DNA of 64,000 nt. Source: Labedella phragmitis. Its GTDB lineage: Bacteria; Actinomycetota; Actinomycetes; Actinomycetales; Microbacteriaceae. Shown piece after piece: positions 58,154-64,000 of this stretch. The DNA lies in NCBI RefSeq assembly GCF_004078635.1, contig NZ_RZNB01000001.1, positions 124,001 through 188,000 on the forward strand, read 5' to 3'. Each line of letters starts with the position of its first letter. Positions within the stretch are counted from its first letter, which is position 1. The notes beneath the pieces are model-generated. The model had not been told where the DNA came from. It did no database searches and worked only from the letters and a program-made list of their open reading frames with translations. The position numbers and the translations under genes were made by a program.

Positions 58154-58747
58154 TCAGTCGTCGAAGCGGACGGCGCTCGGTCCGGCGTCGGTATCCCCCG
58201 GCAGGGAGGGCTCCCCGGTCTCGGGGTCGACGGCCGCCGGCGGCAGAGGGTCGGCCGTCGGCGCCGCCGCATCCGCCTGCGCCGACTCGGACCGGGCGAT
58301 GTCGTCCTGCGGGAGTGCCGCGGCCGGCACGTCCTCGGGCACGTAGACGCCGATCGGGCCGACACGGGCCGGCTGGGAGGAGTCGCTCGAGGGCGTCGCT
58401 CCAGTCGGCACGATCTGCTCGGCCGCCACGGGAGTGACGGCGGGCGTGTAGACGCCCGCCGGCTCGTAGGCCCCGAGCACATCCGGGGCGCTCTGCCCCT
58501 CGTAGGCGTCCGCGACGCCGAGCGCGGGCTCCCCCTCGAAGACGGCCGCCCCCTCGTAGGGAGTCGGGGCCTCGAAGACGTCGGCACCGGTGTAGACATC
58601 GGCCCCCGAGAAGGCGGGATCACCGATATCGGCGATCGGAGCGCGCGGGCTCTCTGCTCCGACACTCGTCGCGACGCCCTCGGGCCTGCTTTCGTGGCCT
58701 CCCGCAGCAGGGTCGTCCGGGCGGGGGTTCGCGTTCTCGGCCGTCAT
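58154..58747 (-). CDS. Acidic, low-complexity hypothetical protein
   Basis: A 197-residue protein rich in Ala, Pro, Asp, Glu and Gly. It contains spaced Tyr/Phe-bearing short repeats (GADVYTGADVFEAPTPYEGA, AAVFEGEPALGVADAYEGQS). No membrane helix or signal. It is probably disordered. Coding is supported by regular third-position GC and by a start with CACGCT six bases upstream. No family recognised. Confidence 0.55.
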   Translation of the reverse strand: MTAENANPRPDDPAAGGHESRPEGVATSVGAESPRAPIADIGDPAFSGADVYTGADVFEAPTPYEGAAVFEGEPALGVADAYEGQSAPDVLGAYEPAGVYTPAVTPVAAEQIVPTGATPSSDSSQPARVGPIGVYVPEDVPAAALPQDDIARSESAQADAAAPTADPLPPAAVDPETGEPSLPGDTDAGPSAVRFDD

Positions 58748-58924
58748 GCTGCCAGCGTGCCACACGTGGAACGGCCCCTCCAGGGGGTGGAGCACGAAAA
58801 CGGAGACGACCGCCACGCGCCGCCGGGAAAGCGGCGCATGGCGATCGTCGGCCGCGAGCAGGGACGGCACAGGTACCCCGCTCGGCGGCGGCGTCTCGAG
58901 CGGACGCACCCGCCGGAGACGCGG

Positions 58925-58956
58925 AGTGCCGACCGACCCCCCAGCAGGTCGGCACT
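58925..58956 (-). terminator. Stem-loop after the first small paralogue
   Basis: AGTGCCGACC (58925-58934) is exactly complementary to GGTCGGCACT (58947-58956) with a 12-base loop, ten bases after the stop at 58966. No T-run follows on the minus strand, so termination strength is uncertain. Confidence 0.5.
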
Positions 58957-58965
58957 CGGGGAGGG

Positions 58966-59205
58966 TCACGCGCCGCGCGCGATCTCCTCCCGGGCTGAGA
59001 GCTGGGCGATCTCGAAGCCGAGCATGATGGCTCCGGCGCGCGCACCCTTGAGGCTGCGGCGCGCGATGGCCACGTCGTCTTCGGTCACCGCCCAGGGGAA
59101 GCCGTCGCCCAGGTAGGCGATCTGCTCCGCAGGGAGTCGGTTGAGCAAGCGGTCGGCCTTCTGGATCGTTTCCCAGATGGTGTCTTCGTCGATTCGGGTG
59201 ATCAT
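58966..59205 (-). CDS. Small protein, paralogue A
   Basis: A 79-residue protein that shares most of its core with the protein at 59646-59909: KADRLLNRLPAEQIAYLGDG and FPWAVTEDDVAIARRSLKGA. The pattern KADRLLxxLPxEQIAxLGDxFPWxVTxxDVAxAR is common to both. I recognise no known family. It has a helical, soluble look. AAAGAAAG lies upstream of the ATG. The intergenic region between the two copies carries a cluster of TTCGGGT motifs, the first of which lies in its own start region. Confidence 0.65.
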   Translation of the reverse strand: MITRIDEDTIWETIQKADRLLNRLPAEQIAYLGDGFPWAVTEDDVAIARRSLKGARAGAIMLGFEIAQLSAREEIARGA

Positions 59206-59576
59206 GGCTAGGGCTTTCTTTCGGGTTCACTACAGAAGAGCGCGCTCGACGAGATTCATGACGCGGGTACGTCAAGAAAAATCGGAACACGGTCGGGACG
59301 GCGGGGCTAGCACCGTCGAACCCCCGCGTTATCGGGAAGATTCCAGGCTGGGACGGCCTGACGGGGGGTTCAGGTAGGGCGGTTTCTCACGGTGGGATCG
59401 AGTTTCGGGTTCGATCTTCCGTACAGTTCTCTCTGGTCGGAGCACACCTGCGGCGAGCGCGTCAGATCGTGAGTGCCATTCGGGTAAAGGGCGCGGACGA
59501 TCGCGATCGTTCAGGAGCACACCGGTCAGAAAACGTCATCGATTCGGGTAATCAACTCCGTCGTTTCTATTCGGGT
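59193..59576. repeat. Cluster of TTCGGGT motifs between two paralogues
   Basis: Six exact copies of TTCGGGT in 384 bases, at 59193, 59220, 59404, 59479, 59543 and 59570, all in the same orientation, with related TTCGGG(C/G) forms at about 59620 and 60008. Several are flanked as (G/T)ATTCGGGT(G/A)A. The spacing is irregular. The stretch from 59206 to 59645 holds no convincing gene and is less GC-rich than its surroundings. It may be a regulatory array serving the two paralogues. Confidence 0.5.
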
Positions 59577-59645
59577 GAATACCATCCAACGGGAATCCGA
59601 ACTCTGCGTGTACCCCCCTTTCGGGCCGCACCCCTCGACCGACGT

Positions 59646-59909
59646 TCATGGTATTGGCCGATCGGGCCACACGCGGCGGGGCCCGCCCCACTCATCGTCG
59701 GTGAGGTCGGCGATCCGTCGACCGAGTTCGATGGCACGCAACCGGACGCCGATGAGGTGGGTGCGCGCCACGGCCACGTCCGCGTCGGTCACCGTCCACG
59801 GGAACGCGTCGCCCAGGTGCGCGATCTGCTCGGTCGGCAGCAGACCCAAGAGGCGGTCGGCTTTGAGCGTGCACAGCCAGGTGGCCTCATCGTCGATGAG
59901 CGCGATCAT
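59646..59909 (-). CDS. Small protein, paralogue B
   Basis: An 87-residue protein, paralogous to the one at 58966-59205: KADRLLGLLPTEQIAHLGDA and FPWTVTDADVAVARTHLIGV, with the same predicted helices. It has a longer, Pro/Arg-rich C-terminus (GGPRRVWPDRPIP). The ribosome site AAGGAGG eight bases before the ATG is strong, suggesting high expression. Function unknown. Confidence 0.7.
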   Translation of the reverse strand: MIALIDDEATWLCTLKADRLLGLLPTEQIAHLGDAFPWTVTDADVAVARTHLIGVRLRAIELGRRIADLTDDEWGGPRRVWPDRPIP

Positions 59910-60077
59910 GCGTCCTCCTTCGTCCGTGCGCTGAGGCGTCGGCGGCTGCCGTGCGGCTCGACGGACGCACGGTGGGCGCCGACCCGCGAAGCTCTATCTG
60001 TACCCTATTCGGGGGTCAAACGCATGGGTGGAGAGAGGATCTGTGAAGAGGCGGTTCCTGTCCGCCCTTCGGACGCC

Positions 60078-61571
60078 TCAGCTCGTCATCCCGCGCGCCG
60101 CTTGCGCGGTGATGCGCCGCGCCATTCCCGAGAAGATGACGCCGTGAAACGGCAGGATCGCGATCCAGTACAGCCGACCGGCGAGGCCGTGCGGGAAGAA
60201 GACGGCGCGCTGCCGGTAGCGGCTTCCGGTGTCCGTGGGATCCACGGACATCTCGAGCCACGCGAGACCCGGCACCTTCATCTCGGCTCGCAGCCGGAGG
60301 AAGCGCCCGCGATCGAGCTTCTCCACGCGCCACCAGTCGAGAGCCTCTCCGGTGTTGAGGCGAGTGGGGTGCCGCCGCCCGCGCCGCAGGCCGACGCCGC
60401 CGACGACCTTGTCCATCCACCCCCGCACGGACCACGCGAGCGGAAACGAGTACCAGCCGTTCTCTCCGCCGATCGCCTCGACGACGGCCCACACCTTCTC
60501 GGGCGGCGCCGCCGTCTCGCGCGTGCGGTCGTCGGTGAAGACCGTGTGGCCCGCCCAGTCGGGGTCGCTCGGCAACGGGTCGCTCGCGGCGTCCGCGACG
60601 GACGCGTCCTGCCAGCTCGTCTCGACCTCGCCGTCGTTCATCTTCGCGAGTGCGAGCCGCACCGCCCGACGATAGCCTGTGAGGCCGCCGTCGGGGGCGG
60701 CGATGTAGTCGTCGATGTCGTGCTCACGCACGACGCACTCGTGCTGGAGCGACTCCACGAGCGGCATCGCGAGGCTCCGCGGGATCGGGGTCACGAGATT
60801 GACCCAGTGGGCCGCGAGTCGTGGCGTCAGCACGGGCAGCGGAGTGATGGGACGCTGCGGCAGACCGGCCTCCACGGCGTAGCCGTTCATCATCTGGCCG
60901 TAGCGCAGGACGTCGGGTCCGCCGATGTCGAACGTCCGGTTCACGTCGTTCGGGAGATCCGCCGCGCCGATCAGATAATGCAGGACGTCGCGGACGGCGA
61001 TGGGCTGGATGAAGTTGCGGACCCAGCGCGGGGCCGGCATGTAGGGGAGCACCTCGGTGAGGTGACGCACCATCTCGAACGACGCCGATCCGGAACCGAT
61101 GACGACACCGGCCTGCAGTACCGCGGTCGGTACGCCGGAGGCCATGAGGATCTCGCCGACCTCGGTTCGCGACCGGAGGTGGCGGGACAGTTCGACCCCC
61201 TCCGGGTGGAGACCGCCGAGGTAGACGATGCGTCCGACGCCCGCGCCCCGAGCCGCTTTCGCGACGTTCTCGGCGGAGCGGCGTTCCGAGTCCTCGAAGG
61301 AGGTCTTGCCGTGCGATCCCGTCATGGAGTGCACGAGGTAGTAGGCGACGTCGACTCCCGCGAACGCCTCGGCGAGCGTCTCGGCCTCGAGGAGGTCCCC
61401 CTGCACGATCTCGACGTCGCCGGCCCACGGCACATCGCGGAGACGTTCGGGGTTGCGGGCGAGGACGCGCACACGGAAACCCGCCTCGAGGAGACGCGGT
61501 GCGAGGCGGCCGCCGATGTAACCGGTCGCTCCGGTGACGAGCACGAGTCCGCGTGTATCGGGGTTATCCAT
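60078..61571 (-). CDS. NmrA-like SDR fused to DUF2867
   Basis: A 497-residue protein. The N-terminal 290 residues are an NAD(P)-binding atypical SDR: VLVTGATGYIGGRLAPRLLE, VRVLARNPERLRDVPWAGDV, AYYLVHSMTG and RIVYLGGLHPEG. The C-terminal part (about 340-490) is DUF2867: AAPPEKVWAVVEAIGGENGW, DWWRVEKLDRGRFLRLRAEM and LYWIAILPFHGVIFSGMARR. The fusion is well known in actinobacteria and proteobacteria, function unclear. Leaderless start: TAGCGT six bases before the ATG at 61571. Confidence 0.88.
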   Translation of the reverse strand: MDNPDTRGLVLVTGATGYIGGRLAPRLLEAGFRVRVLARNPERLRDVPWAGDVEIVQGDLLEAETLAEAFAGVDVAYYLVHSMTGSHGKTSFEDSERRSAENVAKAARGAGVGRIVYLGGLHPEGVELSRHLRSRTEVGEILMASGVPTAVLQAGVVIGSGSASFEMVRHLTEVLPYMPAPRWVRNFIQPIAVRDVLHYLIGAADLPNDVNRTFDIGGPDVLRYGQMMNGYAVEAGLPQRPITPLPVLTPRLAAHWVNLVTPIPRSLAMPLVESLQHECVVREHDIDDYIAAPDGGLTGYRRAVRLALAKMNDGEVETSWQDASVADAASDPLPSDPDWAGHTVFTDDRTRETAAPPEKVWAVVEAIGGENGWYSFPLAWSVRGWMDKVVGGVGLRRGRRHPTRLNTGEALDWWRVEKLDRGRFLRLRAEMKVPGLAWLEMSVDPTDTGSRYRQRAVFFPHGLAGRLYWIAILPFHGVIFSGMARRITAQAARGMTS

Positions 61572-61642
61572 GGTGCGACGCTACGTCGCCGCCCTGCGGA
61601 CCGGGCATGGTTGCGCGCCGCGACCGCGCGGGCTAGCGGCGC

Positions 61643-61882
61643 TCAGTCGCGTCGGGAGTCGGCGGCGCGCACGAGCTCCTCGACGCTCACGCCGAGGTGG
61701 GAGGCGACCAGGAGGAGTTCGCGGGTGTCGAACGGCACGGTGCCGTTGACGCGGTCGTAGGTGGCCGTCCTACCGAGTCCGAGGACGGCCGCGAGGCTAC
61801 CCGCGCGCATCTTCCGGCGCGCCAATTCGGCGCGCACCGTGGCCGCCACTGCCTCCGACCACGTCTGTCCGCCCTGCGTCAT
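61643..61882 (-). CDS. Small XRE-type helix-turn-helix protein
   Basis: A 79-residue DNA-binding protein with LARRKMRAGSLAAVLGLGRT, ATYDRVNGTVPFDTRELLLV and ASHLGVSVEELVRAADSR, an XRE/Cro-like five-helix domain and nothing else. Its leaderless promoter (TACTCT six bases before ATG) mirrors that of the divergent HTH gene at 61970, so both promoters lie back to back in 87 bases. Likely a repressor acting on that shared region. Confidence 0.8.
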   Translation of the reverse strand: MTQGGQTWSEAVAATVRAELARRKMRAGSLAAVLGLGRTATYDRVNGTVPFDTRELLLVASHLGVSVEELVRAADSRRD

Positions 61883-61888
61883 CCGTCC

Positions 61889-61963
61889 AGAGTACCCAAA
61901 CGAGTACTTCTTCCCGAACCGGTCCTCCAGAGCCTGTGGACGCCCCCGTGACACGGGTACTCT
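61889..61963. promoter_or_regulatory. Mirrored leaderless promoters of the XRE pair
   Basis: GGGTACTCTGG occurs in both directions. On the minus strand TACTCT (61894-61889) is six bases before ATG 61882; on the plus strand TACTCT (61958-61963) is six bases before ATG 61970. The 11-base identity around both -10 boxes suggests one regulator sees both. Confidence 0.6.
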
Positions 61964-61969
61964 GGGTCG

Positions 61970-62341
61970 ATGGGGAGAGCTGAGATCGGCGTCGCTGCGG
62001 CCTTCGCGTACCAGGTCGTGCGCGAACTCGACACGGTGCGCAGCAGACGCGGAATGACGCACGCCGCCCTCCTCGAGCACTTGAGCATCTCGCGCAACTA
62101 CTACTACAAGCGGCTCCGCGGCGAACTGCCCCTCAACCTCAACGACGTCGCCGAGATCGCCACGGCGCTCGGCACCACCCCGTCCGCCGTGCTCACGCGG
62201 GCGGAACGCGCCGTGAAGGCCTCGGGTCGCGGGCTCTCGGATGTCAGGGGTACGGCCGATACTGATGCCGACGGGCTCCCACTCGCCGCTCTCGACCGTC
62301 CGGGGTTCGAGTCGCAGCAGGAGTCCGAACAGCACGACTGA
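61970..62341 (+). CDS. XRE-type helix-turn-helix protein
   Basis: A 123-residue protein with an XRE/Cro-like domain at about residues 15-80: AYQVVRELDTVRSRRGMTHA, LLEHLSISRNYYYKRLRGEL and LNLNDVAEIATALGTTPSAV. The rest is a polar, Asp/Glu-rich tail without a domain I recognise. It is followed after 38 bases by an ImmA/IrrE-like metallopeptidase gene. HTH plus ImmA/IrrE is the standard pair in which the peptidase inactivates the repressor. Confidence 0.82.
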   Translation: MGRAEIGVAAAFAYQVVRELDTVRSRRGMTHAALLEHLSISRNYYYKRLRGELPLNLNDVAEIATALGTTPSAVLTRAERAVKASGRGLSDVRGTADTDADGLPLAALDRPGFESQQESEQHD

Positions 62342-62379
62342 CCCGGGCCCAGCGCGTCCGGCAACCGGACGGAGGACGC

Positions 62380-62811
62380 ATGCGGCAGAGGAACGACGGC
62401 CACGAGCGCTCGATCCACGAGCTCATCGCCGATCTCGGGGTCAGCATCGAGTACAGCCCCGACCTCCCCCCTGGCCGCCTCGGCGCCTACCTCGACGACG
62501 AGCGCCGCATCATCATCCGCACAGGCCTCACCACGCCCCTCGAGCGTGAGACCCTCCACCACGAGTACGTGCACGCGCTCTACCGCGATCGCGCGTCGAC
62601 GCCCCGAGCGGAACGCCGTGCGGAACGGGAGAGCGCCGTCATGCTCGTCGACGAGCATCGTTACGCCGAGGCGGAACGCAACGGGCTCTCCGCGCTCGGC
62701 ATCGCACGACACCTCGACGTGCCTCTCGCCGTCGTGCAGGTATACCAGCGCGAGATCCTGGCCGGGCGCATCCCCGACCCGCGACTCCGGCGCCTCGAGT
62801 GGTCGACGTGA
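62380..62811 (+). CDS. ImmA/IrrE-family metallo-endopeptidase
   Basis: A 143-residue protein with the zinc-binding HHEYVHAL (HExxH type, residues about 60-67) preceded by RRIIIRTGLTTPLERETLHH. The C-terminal part (GLSALGIARHLDVPLAVVQV) looks like the short helical region found in this family. Relatives cut phage-type or stress repressors (ImmA on ImmR, IrrE/PprI on DdrO). Here the likely substrates are the HTH proteins at 61643 and 61970. GGAGG lies before the ATG. No phage genes are nearby. Confidence 0.85.
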   Translation: MRQRNDGHERSIHELIADLGVSIEYSPDLPPGRLGAYLDDERRIIIRTGLTTPLERETLHHEYVHALYRDRASTPRAERRAERESAVMLVDEHRYAEAERNGLSALGIARHLDVPLAVVQVYQREILAGRIPDPRLRRLEWST

Positions 62812-62867
62812 AGCCGCCCGTCTCGTCGCGGCGAACCATCGCGGAGGGGCGAAGCCGAGCCCGTGGC

Positions 62868-63797
62868 TCAGACCACGTGGCGCACGGCCGCCTGCAATCG
62901 CGTCCGCACGTCGAAGAGCTCGTTTCCGCCGATCGGTTCCACTCCGGACGGACCGGAGCGCAAGAGGTGGGGCAGCCTCGATCGCGTCACCACGAAGGCG
63001 GCGGGCTTGCGCATCCGGTCGAGTTCCGCCGCTCCGTCCTCGAAGGCCTCGTCCGGAACCACGACCACGACACCGGTCACCTTCACGCGAGCGGATCGAC
63101 CGAGCTCGCGCGACGCGCGCACGAGCGACCGCACGGGCTGCTCGACCGCAGAGCCACCGACGGGCACGACCTCACCGCGAGCCACGCGGACGGGCACGCC
63201 GAAGTCCTCGGAGCAGATCGCGTACAGGCCGGTCGGCCCGAGCACGACGTGGTCGATCTTCCGCTCGCCCGGGACGGCGACGTCGTGCCACACCGTGAAC
63301 GCCATGCCGAGAGCGGAGACCTGGCGGGCCGTGGCCTCCTCGGCGAGGGCTTCGGCGAGCGCTCGTCGGATCTCGACGGGAGCTCGTCGCACGAGGGCGG
63401 GATCGTAGGGGTCCTCGGGCTCGGCACCGCGTCCCGCCCATTCGCGGATGAGTCGGAGGTACGCCTCCCGAGCGGCTCCGCCCGGGTGCCCGTACGACCG
63501 TGCGCGGGGGCGCGAGTTGTCGGCGCGAGTGCGATGCGTCGGCGCCGACCAGCCTGCGCCCTCGGCCGTCGACTCCGTGTCGTTGCTCTCGCCCCGGTCG
63601 TACGCGGCTCGCGAGCGGGCTTCGCCCACTCGCTCCCACGCGCGCTGGACGGCCGTGAACTCGACGGCGTCGCCGCCCGTGTCCGGGTGTGTCTCGCGAA
63701 GGCGGCGGCGGTACGCCTTCCGCAACTCGTCGGCCGAGGCGGAGGGGCTCACTCCGAGCACCTCGTAGGGAGACGCGGACGCCGGCGAATCGGTCAT
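62868..63797 (-). CDS. J-domain protein with C-terminal NERD-like domain
   Basis: A 309-residue protein. Residues 9-70 form a J domain with the HPD signature (RRLRETHPDTGGDAVEF), needed to stimulate Hsp70 ATPase. A disordered Arg/Ser-rich linker follows. Residues 130-300 resemble a nuclease-related (NERD) domain: KIDHVVLGPTGLYAICSEDF. The NERD catalytic pattern (D...ExK) is only partly visible: KIDHVVLG supplies the Asp, but the EvK is replaced by SEDFG. This fusion is typical of actinobacterial genomes; the true role is not known. Confidence 0.8.
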   Translation of the reverse strand: MTDSPASASPYEVLGVSPSASADELRKAYRRRLRETHPDTGGDAVEFTAVQRAWERVGEARSRAAYDRGESNDTESTAEGAGWSAPTHRTRADNSRPRARSYGHPGGAAREAYLRLIREWAGRGAEPEDPYDPALVRRAPVEIRRALAEALAEEATARQVSALGMAFTVWHDVAVPGERKIDHVVLGPTGLYAICSEDFGVPVRVARGEVVPVGGSAVEQPVRSLVRASRELGRSARVKVTGVVVVVPDEAFEDGAAELDRMRKPAAFVVTRSRLPHLLRSGPSGVEPIGGNELFDVRTRLQAAVRHVV

Positions 63798-63890
63798 CCG
63801 CTGCTTCCCTTCACTCGGCGCACCGTGGCGCGGTCACCTACAGACGATAGCCGAGAGCGGCTGACAGCGGTCCGAGTCCGCCCGACGCGA

Positions 63891-64000
63891 TCAGCCGAGC
63901 TGGAGCGCGAGCCACGACGGCAGCTGAGCGAAGGCGATCCAGACGCCGGTCGCCACCGCGAGGCCGGCCACGATTCGCCACAGCGACCGGATCCGTCGAG
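63891..64000 (-). CDS. Membrane protein C-terminus, cut by the window edge
   Basis: The last 35 codons of a minus-strand gene continue beyond the window. They read RRIRSLWRIVAGLAVATGVW then IAFAQLPSWLALQLG and TGA, i.e. a basic stretch followed by a hydrophobic segment. The family cannot be told. Confidence 0.5.
   Translation of the reverse strand, partial: RRIRSLWRIVAGLAVATGVWIAFAQLPSWLALQLG

Noticed and set aside
2605-64000. Many long open frames on the strand opposite to real genes (for example opposite the ABC exporter, the glucosidase and the MFS gene)
   Set aside because: They are Arg/Pro-rich, lack domains and ribosome sites, and are expected side effects of third-position GC bias.
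1-64000. tRNA, rRNA, CRISPR arrays, prophage structural genes, transposases
   Set aside because: Looked for on both strands; nothing convincing was seen.

Overview
The window is high-GC DNA from an actinobacterium, most likely of the Microbacteriaceae type (inferred from base composition, protein families and promoter style; no rRNA gene is present to prove it). Many genes appear to start at or within a few bases of the transcription start: a TAnnnT-like -10 box sits 6-7 bases before the start codon with no Shine-Dalgarno sequence. A palindromic intergenic element with the core TTCGACAAGCTCAG recurs at five places. No tRNA, rRNA or CRISPR array was seen.

Layout. 1-2.6 kb: a decayed acetyltransferase end, a GyrI-like protein, and an SDR oxidoreductase divergent from an XRE/MmyB-type regulator. 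2.6-7.5 kb: a bacteriocin-type peptide locus with a C39-peptidase ABC exporter, an HlyD-like adaptor, an unknown accessory protein, a 100-residue double-glycine precursor with a very strong ribosome binding site, and a divergent small membrane protein that is a candidate immunity factor. 7.5-16.6 kb: prolyl aminopeptidase, a lipoprotein, a frameshifted methyltransferase, a MerR-type promoter without its regulator, a Fic protein behind a 34-bp perfect palindrome, a group of small membrane proteins, a PadR-membrane protein pair, and the wreck of a sugar locus (SIS-domain pseudogene and truncated permease). 16.6-24.6 kb: an inserted island with a complete type I restriction-modification system (hsdM-hsdS-hsdR) preceded by an unrecognised two-gene cassette. 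24.6-31 kb: a ROK repressor divergent from a sugar ABC transporter and a GH13 alpha-glucosidase.

31-43 kb: a redox and detoxification region. A TetR regulator lies between an MFS efflux gene and a hydrolase/enoyl-CoA hydratase/hydrolase operon. Three copies of a CGGAG-N5-CTCCG palindrome sit in the hydrolase promoter and in the MFS/SDR divergent promoter and suggest one small regulon. Further SDR, aldo-keto reductase, NTF2-like, TetR, MazG-like and GyrI-like genes follow. 43-50.8 kb: membrane proteins, an AhpD-like protein, an unusual cNMP-binding/thioredoxin-reductase-like fusion, a TRIC-type channel, a third hydrolase paralogue, and an ArsR-SRPBCC pair.

50.9-64 kb: an M20 peptidase coupled to a YbdK-type carboxylate-amine ligase, a pentapeptide-repeat protein, a zinc-ribbon-like protein, an amidohydrolase, a YdeI-family protein, two small paralogues of unknown function bracketing a cluster of TTCGGGT motifs, an NmrA/DUF2867 protein, an XRE-XRE-ImmA/IrrE-type module with mirrored promoters, and a J-domain/NERD-like fusion. 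A membrane protein gene is cut by the right edge.
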